Shown in pieces: positions 19,851 to 27,687 of a stretch of DNA of 45,947 nucleotides; position 1 is the stretch's first letter, and each line of letters begins with the position of its first letter. The position numbers were made by a program, and so were the translations under genes. Below the pieces are notes generated by a model. The model did no database searches and was not told the origin of the DNA. It saw nothing but the letters and a program-made list of their open reading frames with translations. The stretch covers positions 1-45,947 of the forward strand of contig JBAZSP010000005.1 of assembly GCA_041663285.1 (NCBI GenBank). The letters run 5' to 3'. The DNA comes from UBA1435 sp041663285 (lineage in GTDB: Bacteria; Patescibacteriota; Microgenomatia; UBA12405).

Positions 19851-22523
19851 CTAGAGTTTTGATTTTAAATAGAAACCGGTAGAGCTTTGAGGATTGTTAG
19901 TGATATCGGTGACTGAACCGGACGCGACCAGGTAACCACCGCGGTCACCGCCTTCGGGGCCAAGGTCAATGATCCAGTCGGAATTCTTGATGACATCCAA
20001 ATTATGCTCAATTAAGACGACGGTATTGCCCATGTCGACCAGTCGGCGGAGAACTTTAATTAGTTTATCGATATCGTAAAAATGGAGACCGGTAGTGGGC
20101 TCGTCTAAAACGTAAAGAATCCGGCCGTTAATTTTTTTGACTAATTCACGACTAATCTTGAGACGTTGGGATTCGCCACCCGAAAGAGTGTTGGAAGGCT
20201 GACCAAGCTGAAGATAGCCCAGGCCGACTTCCTGAATAGTGTTAAGCTTTCGTTTTAAAGAAGGAATATGCTTAAAAAAATCGGCGGCTTCGTCGACGGT
20301 TAATTTCAGGGTTTCGTCAATATTTTTTTCCTTATAAAAAACTTCTAAAGTCTCATCTTTGAAACGGGTGCCATGACATTCGTCACAGGTTACATAAATA
20401 TCGGGAAGAAACTGCATTTCAATTTTTATCTGACCCTGGCCCTGGCAGGCTTCACAGCGACCCCCTTTGACATTAAAGGAAAAGCGACCGGAGGTGAACC
20501 CACGAATTTGGGATTCGGTGGTCTGGGCAAAAAGATTGCGGATGTCGTCGAAAACTTTGGTGTAGGTGGCCGGGTTGCTACGAGGAGTCCGGCCGATGGG
20601 AGATTGGTCGACCAGCAGAACATCTGAAAGATTTTCAAAACCAGTTATGCTGTCGTAAGTACCGATAGAGCCGTAGTAGGAACCAAGTAGAGCTTTCCGA
20701 ACACCAGCATAAAGGGTGTCGTGAACCAGGGTGGATTTGCCGGAGCCGGAGACACCAGTGACGCAGACTAACTTGTTGAGGGGAAAGGTGACGGTAATAT
20801 TTTTGAGATTCCATTGGCGGCAACCGGAAAGGGTGAGAATGGATTGGCCGGATAAAGAGGAAACGGGAGAAGGCGAGAGCGAGATGGAGGACTTACCGGA
20901 AAGATAACGGCCAGTTAAGGAAGCCGGAGTGTTTTCGATATCGGATATTGACCCCTGGGCGACAACAGTACCGCCATTTTTACCGGCTAAAAGGCCAAAA
21001 TCAACAATGTGGTCGGCGTTGCGGATAACATCTTCGTCGTGTTCGACGACGATGACAGTATTGCCAATGTCGCGGAGTTTTTTGAGAGTGGAGATGAGCC
21101 GATTATTGTCGCGGGAGTGAAGGCCAATGGTGGGCTCGTCCAAAATGTAGAGAACTCCGGTAAGGCCGGTGCCAATTTGGGAAGCTAACCTGATACGCTG
21201 GGATTCGCCGGAAGAAAGGGTGCCAGCCTCACGATCCAGGCTTAAATAATCCAGACCAACAGCTAATAGAAAATCAAGTCGGGAAAGAATTTCCTGATTG
21301 ATGGGGGATAAAATTTCTTTTTCTTTGTCGCTGTTAAGTAAGGCGGGTAAGCCAACCAGCCATTCGTGGAGGTTATTGATGGGGAGATTGGAAGTCTGGT
21401 AAATATTTTGGTCGAGGATTTTTACGGACAACGATTCAGGGTTAAGGCGGGAACCATGGCAAGTCCGGCAACTTTTTTTGATCATAAAGTGCTCCAGCTC
21501 TTCGCGAACGATTTCGGATGTTGAAGAAAAATATTTATCTTCAAGATATTTGGCTTTCCATTCGGGAAACTTGGAGCGATCAATCTGGTATTGAGATCCC
21601 AAACCTTTACATTCAGGACAGGCACCGGTGGGAGAATTGAAAGAAAATAATCTGGGCTCTACCGGTGGTAAGGAAATGTTGCAGACCGGACAGGCAAAGT
21701 TTTCGGAAAAAAGAGTGTCTTTGAATTCGGTGGGATTGTCGGGAAAAGTAAAACCGGTATCGGAAACGTGAGAAAAAATTATTAAACCATTGGATAATTT
21801 CATAGCCTGTTCAACGCTATCTATCAAACGGGTGTAGAGATCGGCGGGCGATTTTAAGTTTTCTTTGGTAAGAGATACCCGGTCAATGACGGCATCGATG
21901 TTGTGTTTATTGGTTTTGGCGATACCATAGTCAGAATAAAGATCGATCATATGAGAGTCAACCCGGATCCATTTGTAGCCGGATTTACGTAAGTTATCGG
22001 TTAAGCCATGGAAGTCACCTTTGCGGTCGCGAACTAGAGGAGCCAAAATCAGAAAGCGGCAAACAGGACCCTGGGAAAGTTGGGTAGTGGCCAAATCGAT
22101 TATTTGGGAAACAATTTGTTTGCCGGTTTGGGGAGAAACTTCACGATTGCAATTAGGACAATGAGGATGGCCAACCCGGGCAAATAACAATCGAAGATAG
22201 TCGTAGATCTCGGTTACAGTTCCGACTGTTGACCGGGGATTGTGAGAGATAGCTTTTTGGTTGATGGCAATGGAAGGAGAAAGACCTTCAATAAGATCAA
22301 CGTCGGGGCGCTTAAGGTTACCTAGAAACTGGCGGGCGTAAGACGAAAGACTTTCAACATAACGCCGTTGGCCTTCGGCAAAAAGGGTGTCGAAAGCCAT
22401 GCTGGACTTGCCGGAGCCGGAAACTCCGGTAAAGACTATCAGCTTGTTTTTGGGAAACTCAAAAGAGATGTTTTGGAGATTATTCTCCCGGGCTCCTTTG
22501 ACAATGATGTGATCAATTGGCAT
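19851..22523 (-). CDS. uvrA: Excinuclease subunit UvrA
   Basis: UvrA is the damage-recognising ATPase of nucleotide excision repair and loads UvrB. At 890 residues it is slightly short but complete. The first ABC half begins with Walker A GVSGSGKSSMAFDTLFAEGQ and RRYVESLSSYARQFLG. Zinc-binding Cys pairs are visible in HPHCPNCNREV, FACPVCNISLPP and GACPECKGLG. A signature with Walker B, LSSGESQRIRLASQIGTGL and YILDEPTIGLH, follows. The second half has GVSGSGKSTLVHDTLY, a zinc module in RCEACQGQGQIKIEMQFLPD and VTCDECHGTRF, and LSGGESQRLKISREL with VLDEPTTGLHF. A 203-base gap with palindromic and heptameric sequence separates it from uvrB. Confidence 0.98.
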   Translation of the reverse strand: MPIDHIIVKGARENNLQNISFEFPKNKLIVFTGVSGSGKSSMAFDTLFAEGQRRYVESLSSYARQFLGNLKRPDVDLIEGLSPSIAINQKAISHNPRSTVGTVTEIYDYLRLLFARVGHPHCPNCNREVSPQTGKQIVSQIIDLATTQLSQGPVCRFLILAPLVRDRKGDFHGLTDNLRKSGYKWIRVDSHMIDLYSDYGIAKTNKHNIDAVIDRVSLTKENLKSPADLYTRLIDSVEQAMKLSNGLIIFSHVSDTGFTFPDNPTEFKDTLFSENFACPVCNISLPPVEPRLFSFNSPTGACPECKGLGSQYQIDRSKFPEWKAKYLEDKYFSSTSEIVREELEHFMIKKSCRTCHGSRLNPESLSVKILDQNIYQTSNLPINNLHEWLVGLPALLNSDKEKEILSPINQEILSRLDFLLAVGLDYLSLDREAGTLSSGESQRIRLASQIGTGLTGVLYILDEPTIGLHSRDNNRLISTLKKLRDIGNTVIVVEHDEDVIRNADHIVDFGLLAGKNGGTVVAQGSISDIENTPASLTGRYLSGKSSISLSPSPVSSLSGQSILTLSGCRQWNLKNITVTFPLNKLVCVTGVSGSGKSTLVHDTLYAGVRKALLGSYYGSIGTYDSITGFENLSDVLLVDQSPIGRTPRSNPATYTKVFDDIRNLFAQTTESQIRGFTSGRFSFNVKGGRCEACQGQGQIKIEMQFLPDIYVTCDECHGTRFKDETLEVFYKEKNIDETLKLTVDEAADFFKHIPSLKRKLNTIQEVGLGYLQLGQPSNTLSGGESQRLKISRELVKKINGRILYVLDEPTTGLHFYDIDKLIKVLRRLVDMGNTVVLIEHNLDVIKNSDWIIDLGPEGGDRGGYLVASGSVTDITNNPQSSTGFYLKSKL

Positions 22524-22530
22524 GTTTTGA

Positions 22531-22558
22531 TTTATGACTTATGAAATAAGATTTATGA
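22531..22558. repeat. Four imperfect AT-rich heptamers, uvrB-uvrA gap
   Basis: Period-7 units TTTATGA, CTTATGA, AATAAGA, TTTATGA in tandem. Two other gaps (33730-33757 and 36367-36394) carry four-unit heptamer runs of different sequence. Confidence 0.5.
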
Positions 22559-22588
22559 ATAGCTTAATTTTATTAAATTTTGTTCAAA

Positions 22589-22610
22589 TCCCCCTTTGAG
22601 CAAAGGAGGA
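22589..22610. repeat. REP-like imperfect palindrome in the uvrB-uvrA gap
   Basis: TCCCCCTTT (22589-22597), a four-base loop GAGC, then AAAGGAGGA (22602-22610). The single mismatch is C-A on the plus strand but a G-U pair in minus-strand RNA, so the hairpin is more stable in the uvr transcript. A second 6-bp hairpin (CTCCAG 22664-22669, CTGGAG 22677-22682) lies nearer uvrB. Confidence 0.45.
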
Positions 22611-22690
22611 AATCCGATAGAGATTTCTAAATATTTAACACAAAAATTCTCCCCTACCGGGCGCTCCAGTTAAATTCTGGAGGATAGAAT

Positions 22691-22696
22691 ATTGTA
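22691..22696 (-). promoter_or_regulatory. Possible extended -10 TGTTACAAT for uvrA
   Basis: TACAAT preceded by TGT on the minus strand, about 30 bases after the uvrB stop. It could give uvrA its own promoter with a ~160-base leader. No good -35 is visible. Confidence 0.3.
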
Positions 22697-22726
22697 ACAG
22701 ATATTTGGGTTTTATTTGGGTGCGAT

Positions 22727-24781
22727 TCAGGTATTTTCGATTTCTTTAATTTTGTCACGAAAGCGGATGGCTTGCTCGAAGTTAAGATCGGAAGCTGATT
22801 GGCGCATTTTCTGGCGGAGAGTGGTAACCAGCTTTTTGCGTTGAGGAGGAGTTAGGGATAGAGGGTCGGTTTCGAGATTAGATTGAGTTACCACGTCGGG
22901 TGATTGGGATGCGATTGACTCAATAATTTTTGGCCGAATGGCTTTGGTGATGGACTGAGGCGTAATCCCGTGATCCTGGTTGTATTTGAGCTGAATAGTC
23001 CGGCGGCGATTGACTTCCTGAATAGCTTGGCGCATGGAGTCAGATACCTGGTCAGAATATAAGATAACCTGGCCGGAAAGGTGGCGGGAAGCCCGGCCCA
23101 TGATTTGGATCAGAGAAGATCGAGAACGCAAAAATCCCTGGCTACCGGCATCTAAAATGGCCACTAAAGATACTTCGGGAAGATCAAGGCCTTCGCGCAA
23201 AAGATTGATACCAACCAGAACATCAAAATCCCCTGCCCGGAGCTTGTCGAGAATGTTTGATCTTTCGAGTGTGTCAATATCGGCGTGAAGATAAGTAACT
23301 TTAAAAGGAACCGGGGTTTTGGCCGGATCAGAAAGATAAGCCGATAACTCTTCAGCCATTTTTTTGGTAATGGTGACGACTAGGGTCCGTTCTTTTTGGC
23401 GAATACGGGAAGCGATTTCGGAAATTAGGTCGGGAATTTGATTGGTTTCGGGGCGGATAAGAATAGGCGGATCGACCAAGCCGGTGGGGCGGATAATTTG
23501 CTCAATTATCCAGGGCGTGGAGCCGGATGGCGCATCGGGAAAGACCGATAAGTAAGATCTTTTGGAATCGGTGATTTCGTAGTCTGCCGGAGTGGCCGAA
23601 GCATAAAGAATGTTTTTGACTTTAGAATTAAATTCGGAAAAAGTTAGGGGACGGTTATCGTAGGCGGAGGGTAAGCGGAAACCATAATCAACCAATGTTT
23701 TTTTGCGGGCTAGATCACCAAAGTACATCCCCCGAATTTGGGGAACGGTGACATGAGATTCGTCGATAACTGTTAAGAAGTTGTCACCATAAAGATGGTG
23801 AAAGTAATCGATAAGGGTAAAGGGCGGATCTCCCGGCTGCCGACTGTTTTCGAAATAAATGGAATAGTTTTCGATGCCGTTTATGTAGCCAACTTCCTGG
23901 AGCATTTCCAGATCATACTCAACCCGCTGCTCCAAACGGTGAGCTTCAAGAATTTTATTTTGAGAACGAAAAAGTTCGATTTGTTTTTGACAGTCCTGGC
24001 GGATACGTTTAAAAATTGGCTGAAAATCTTTGCCGGAAGAACCGACAAACTGCTTGGCGGGATAAAGGATAAAGTCGGACGATTTGGTTTGAATACCGGA
24101 AAAAGGATGACGGGAAGTAATCGACTGAAGAAGGGATTCGGAAAACTCGAGAACTATGATCCAATCCTGATAGGAAGGCCAGATTTCAACCATGTCCCCT
24201 CTTACTCTAAAGGAACCACGTTTAAACTCAAGCTCGTTACGCTGATAAAAGAGGCTGACCAGGCTTTCGAACAGTTGGCGACGAAGCCATGTTTGGCCAG
24301 GGCTAAACTTGATAGTTTTTTGGCCAAATTCGAGGGGATCGCCAATATTGTAAATACAGCTAACTGAAGCAATGACAATGTTGTCATTGCCGGAAAAGAG
24401 ATTGGAGGTAGCTTCGAGCCGGAGTTTGTCAATAAGATCGTTTATTTCGACTTCTTTGGCAATATAGGTATCGGAAGATGGCAGATAAGCCTCGGGCTGA
24501 TAATAATCATAATAGGAAACAAAATATGACACCTTATTGTTGGGAAAAAGATCTTTGAATTCCTGGTAAAGCTGGCCAGCTAAAGTTTTGTTGTGGGAAA
24601 TAACTAAAGTTGGCTGCTGAATTTGTTGTATGACATTGGCAACAGTAAAAGTTTTACCGGAGCCGGTAACACCCAGGAGTGTCTGGCGATTAACGGAATT
24701 GTTTAGGCCGGAGACTAATTTGGTGATGGCTTGGGGCTGGTCACCAGAAGGCTGAAAAGGGGTTTGAAGTTGAAAAGGCAC
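22727..24781 (-). CDS. uvrB: Excinuclease subunit UvrB
   Basis: UvrB is the helicase-like damage verifier of nucleotide excision repair. The 684-residue length is typical. Helicase motif I is LLGVTGSGKTFTVANVI (about residues 35-51). The beta-hairpin that probes the duplex is in VSYFVSYYDYYQPEAYLPSSD. Other regions are TVIDESHVTVPQIRGMYFGD, ILYASATPADYE, VGINLLREGLDLPEVSLVAILDA and QIMGRASRHLSGQVILYSD. The C-terminal UVR motif for UvrC contact is SASDLNFEQAIRFRDKIKEIE. The start is GTG (24779-24781) with TACAAT five bases upstream, predicting a leaderless GTG-initiated mRNA. It is the first gene of the uvr set. Confidence 0.98.
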   Translation of the reverse strand: MPFQLQTPFQPSGDQPQAITKLVSGLNNSVNRQTLLGVTGSGKTFTVANVIQQIQQPTLVISHNKTLAGQLYQEFKDLFPNNKVSYFVSYYDYYQPEAYLPSSDTYIAKEVEINDLIDKLRLEATSNLFSGNDNIVIASVSCIYNIGDPLEFGQKTIKFSPGQTWLRRQLFESLVSLFYQRNELEFKRGSFRVRGDMVEIWPSYQDWIIVLEFSESLLQSITSRHPFSGIQTKSSDFILYPAKQFVGSSGKDFQPIFKRIRQDCQKQIELFRSQNKILEAHRLEQRVEYDLEMLQEVGYINGIENYSIYFENSRQPGDPPFTLIDYFHHLYGDNFLTVIDESHVTVPQIRGMYFGDLARKKTLVDYGFRLPSAYDNRPLTFSEFNSKVKNILYASATPADYEITDSKRSYLSVFPDAPSGSTPWIIEQIIRPTGLVDPPILIRPETNQIPDLISEIASRIRQKERTLVVTITKKMAEELSAYLSDPAKTPVPFKVTYLHADIDTLERSNILDKLRAGDFDVLVGINLLREGLDLPEVSLVAILDAGSQGFLRSRSSLIQIMGRASRHLSGQVILYSDQVSDSMRQAIQEVNRRRTIQLKYNQDHGITPQSITKAIRPKIIESIASQSPDVVTQSNLETDPLSLTPPQRKKLVTTLRQKMRQSASDLNFEQAIRFRDKIKEIENT

Positions 24782-24786
24782 GGTTT

Positions 24787-24792
24787 ATTGTA
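24787..24792 (-). promoter_or_regulatory. -10-like TACAAT before uvrB
   Basis: TACAAT (5 of 6) on the minus strand ends five bases before the uvrB GTG start. The -35 region shows no consensus. Confidence 0.5.
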
Positions 24793-24853
24793 GCAAGATT
24801 CGGGTTTAGTTTGGGTAAGTAAATAACGAGAACTTTATGGTAGATTTAAGGAG

Positions 24854-26389
24854 ATGCTGTGCAAAATATCCAGTGCTTCGTACTATGGGCTGCAAGCGGT
24901 CGATATAGATGTGGAGGTTAACGTGGCGGAAAAGGGTTTCCCAGGGTTTGGGATTGTGGGACTGGCGAGTAAAGCGGTTGAAGAGGCCAGGGAAAGAGTA
25001 AAGACGGCGATAATAAACTCTGATTTTGAGTTTCCGATGGCAAAAATTACCATAAATTTGGCTCCAGCGGATTTGCCGAAAGAAGGGGCCTGCTATGATT
25101 TGCCAATGGCGGTGGGTATTTTGGCGGCCAGCGGGGTGGTTAATTTACCGCAAAAGAAGGCCTATTTTTATGGTGAATTATCGCTGGACGGGAGCTTGCG
25201 ACATACCAGGGGTGTGTTTTTGTTGGCTTTATTGGCGAAAGAGCAGGGAGTAGAAGATATATTTGTGCCGAGATTAGCAGCGAATGAGGCTTGTGTGGTT
25301 GAGGGGATTAACGTGTTTCCGGTTGACAACTTAAAAAATTTAATCAGGCACTTAAACAAAAGTAAGCAGATTATCCCGTTAAGAAAAGTGGAGACAGAGG
25401 ATTTGGAATCGGTGGCAGAACCGGAATTTGATTTTGAAGAAATTGACGGCCAGATCCAGGCAAAAAGAGCATTGGAGATTGCGGTATCAGGCGGACACAA
25501 TATTCTATTAATCGGGCCGCCGGGAAGTGGTAAAACAATGCTTTCCCGGGCAATTCCGGGAATAATGCCTTCCCTGTCTGAAGATGAGAGCTTGGAGGTG
25601 ACGAAAATATTTTCGGTCACCGGAAATATTCCACCCGGTGGATCAGTAGTTAAGAGGAGGCCGTTTAGGGCACCACACCACACGACTTCAATGGCAGGGC
25701 TTATTGGAGGCGGAAGTAATCCAAAACCAGGAGAAATATCGTTGGCCCATCGGGGAGTGTTGTTTTTGGACGAATTTCCGGAATTTAGTCGAAGCAGCTT
25801 GGAGGCAATGCGGCAGCCACTTGAAGACGGAACGGTGGCGATTGCCAGAGCCAGCGGCAGGGTGACTTATCCGGCCAGATTTATTTTGGTGGCTGCGGCT
25901 AACCCATGCCCATGTGGATATTTAGGTGATAGTAAGAAGGAGTGCAAATGCAGTGTTCACCAAATAATGAATTACCAGAGAAAGCTGTCGGGGCCAATTA
26001 TGGATAGGATTGATATGCACATTAACGTTCCGTCGGTTGATGTTAATAAATTATTCTTGGATAAGAAAACTAATCCGGGAGAAAAGTCAGCTGCCATAAA
26101 AAAGAGGGTTGAGCAAACAAGAATGATTCAAAGGGAAAGATTTAAGGGTTTTGAACACTTATATGACAATGCCGGCATGAAAAACAGTCATTTAAAGAGT
26201 TGTGCAAAATTGACAGTGGATGCAAACAGGCTTTTAAAGCAAGCGGTAAACAAATTTGGACTGTCGGCCAGGACGTATTTTCGGTTAATTAAAGTTAGCC
26301 GGACGATTGCCGATATGGCAAATATGGCCGAAATTGGGGAAGCCCAGGTCGCCGAGGCTTTGCAGTACCGAATAAGAAGTGACAATTAA
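24854..26389 (+). CDS. comM: ComM/YifB-type Mg-chelatase-like AAA+ ATPase
   Basis: ComM is a hexameric helicase that promotes branch migration during natural transformation. The 511-residue length is normal. The N-terminal ChlI-like domain starts MLCKISSASYYGLQAVDIDVEV, with GIVGLASKAVEEARERVKTAI. Walker A is LLIGPPGSGKTMLSRAIPG (about residues 216-234). FRAPHHTTSMAGLIGGG follows, then Walker B GVLFLDEFPEFSR and the zinc-like segment NPCPCGYLGDSKKECKC. The C-terminal domain has LSARTYFRLIKVSRTIADM. AAGGAG directly touches the ATG with no spacing, so it is probably not a working Shine-Dalgarno. A TAGATT hexamer ends seven bases before the ATG. It abuts yraN and precedes dprA. Confidence 0.95.
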   Translation: MLCKISSASYYGLQAVDIDVEVNVAEKGFPGFGIVGLASKAVEEARERVKTAIINSDFEFPMAKITINLAPADLPKEGACYDLPMAVGILAASGVVNLPQKKAYFYGELSLDGSLRHTRGVFLLALLAKEQGVEDIFVPRLAANEACVVEGINVFPVDNLKNLIRHLNKSKQIIPLRKVETEDLESVAEPEFDFEEIDGQIQAKRALEIAVSGGHNILLIGPPGSGKTMLSRAIPGIMPSLSEDESLEVTKIFSVTGNIPPGGSVVKRRPFRAPHHTTSMAGLIGGGSNPKPGEISLAHRGVLFLDEFPEFSRSSLEAMRQPLEDGTVAIARASGRVTYPARFILVAAANPCPCGYLGDSKKECKCSVHQIMNYQRKLSGPIMDRIDMHINVPSVDVNKLFLDKKTNPGEKSAAIKKRVEQTRMIQRERFKGFEHLYDNAGMKNSHLKSCAKLTVDANRLLKQAVNKFGLSARTYFRLIKVSRTIADMANMAEIGEAQVAEALQYRIRSDN

Positions 26390-26767
26390 ATGACAGGCAA
26401 ACAAAGAAACTTTATTAAGGGAAAGAAAGGCGAGCTGATTGCTAAGGAGTATTTGGAGCAAAAGGGGTGGAAGGTTATTGAAATTAATTATCAAAATAAG
26501 CTGGGAGAAATTGACCTGATAATGAGTGCAAAGGATTGGCTGGTAATAGTGGAAGTTAAACTAAAAGTTACCGATAAGTACGGATTGCCCGAAGAGATGA
26601 TCAAAAAGGAAAAGCTAACCAAGGTAAGGAAGATTGCCGAAAGTTATTTAATGGTAAAACCCGACATAAGAGATAAATTTAAAAAATACCGGATTGACGG
26701 AGTGTGTATCCTGACGGATGACAATTTTGAGGTGGTTTCGATTAATCATTACGAAAATCTATATTAA
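26390..26767 (+). CDS. YraN family (UPF0102) endonuclease-fold protein
   Basis: A 125-residue protein of the YraN family, which has a RecB/Holliday-junction-resolvase-like fold and unclear function. The hallmark is GKKGELIAKEYLEQKGWKVI, then NKLGEIDLIMSAKDWLVIVEVKLK with the predicted D-(E)VK nuclease residues, followed by KKEKLTKVRKIAESYL. Its ATG follows the comM stop codon with no gap, and dprA starts eight bases after its own stop. comM-yraN-dprA clusters are common, suggesting a role in DNA uptake or recombination. Confidence 0.93.
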   Translation: MTGKQRNFIKGKKGELIAKEYLEQKGWKVIEINYQNKLGEIDLIMSAKDWLVIVEVKLKVTDKYGLPEEMIKKEKLTKVRKIAESYLMVKPDIRDKFKKYRIDGVCILTDDNFEVVSINHYENLY

Positions 26768-26775
26768 ATAAAAAT

Positions 26776-27687
26776 ATGATGAGGTGGAGAGAATGGCCCA
26801 TAAAAGAAATAAAGGCGACGGATGTGAATTTTCCGGAAGGGCTTAAAAAAATAAAGCCGGGGATTAAGGCCTTGTATTATCGGGGCAGATGGGATGATCG
26901 GATGTGGCAAAAAACTTTGAGTGTAGTTGGTAGCCGGAGAATGACCAGGTATGGCCGGGAGATGGTTGAGATGCTTATGCCCGGCCTGGTGGCTAATAAA
27001 ATAACAGTGATATCGGGATTTATGTACGGAATAGACACCTATAGTCACCAAAAATGTATAGAGTTGGGAGGCAAGACGGTGGCGGTACTGGGATGCGGAC
27101 TGGACGTGCTTTATCCGCGAGAAAACGACCAGCTTTATAGCGATATAGTCAGTCACGATGGTTTAGTAATTTCGGAATATGAATGTAAATTTACGCCAAC
27201 CTTGTGGAGCTTTCCCCAAAGAAACCGGATAGTAGCCGGATTGGCAACTTTAGGAGTGGTGGTGGTTGAAGCCGGGATAAAGTCGGGTAGCCTGATAACG
27301 GCCAGATTGGCAAAAAAGCAGAGTAAAAGAGTAATGGCGATACCGGGACCGGTGACATCGAAACTTTCGGAGGGGACTAATTGGCTAATAAAGGAAGGTA
27401 CGGCGACATTGATAACCGGGTATGAGGATATTGAGGGAGGATTAAAAGAGCAAGAACAATACGTTTTGTTTGAAAAGGAGGACAAGGAAACCGGTGAGTT
27501 TTTGAGCTGTTTTGAGGCCGGTGGAATTACGGTTGACGAATTAGCAGTAAAGCTGGGAATTAATGTCAGTGAGGTAACCATCAGGCTAACTAGGCTCTTG
27601 ATGGAGAATAAAATTCAGGAGGAAAATGGGCTATTTTACCGACGGCTGCCGACATTCAAGATCAATAATGTGCTGAAGAGTGGCTAA
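26776..27687 (+). CDS. dprA: DNA-processing protein DprA
   Basis: DprA binds incoming single-stranded DNA and loads RecA during natural transformation. The 303-residue protein has a short N-terminal region, then the Rossmann-like DprA domain. Visible motifs are TLSVVGSRRMTRYGREMV, VISGFMYGIDTYSHQKCIELGG, TVAVLGCGLDVLYPREN, FPQRNRIVAGLATLGVVVVEAG and KSGSLITARLAKKQSKRVMAIPGP. A C-terminal winged-helix (DML1-like) module is visible in ITVDELAVKLGINVSEVTIRL. The last 57 bases overlap the 3' end of the convergent unknown gene. Two Met codons open the frame; the first is taken. Confidence 0.96.
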   Translation: MMRWREWPIKEIKATDVNFPEGLKKIKPGIKALYYRGRWDDRMWQKTLSVVGSRRMTRYGREMVEMLMPGLVANKITVISGFMYGIDTYSHQKCIELGGKTVAVLGCGLDVLYPRENDQLYSDIVSHDGLVISEYECKFTPTLWSFPQRNRIVAGLATLGVVVVEAGIKSGSLITARLAKKQSKRVMAIPGPVTSKLSEGTNWLIKEGTATLITGYEDIEGGLKEQEQYVLFEKEDKETGEFLSCFEAGGITVDELAVKLGINVSEVTIRLTRLLMENKIQEENGLFYRRLPTFKINNVLKSG

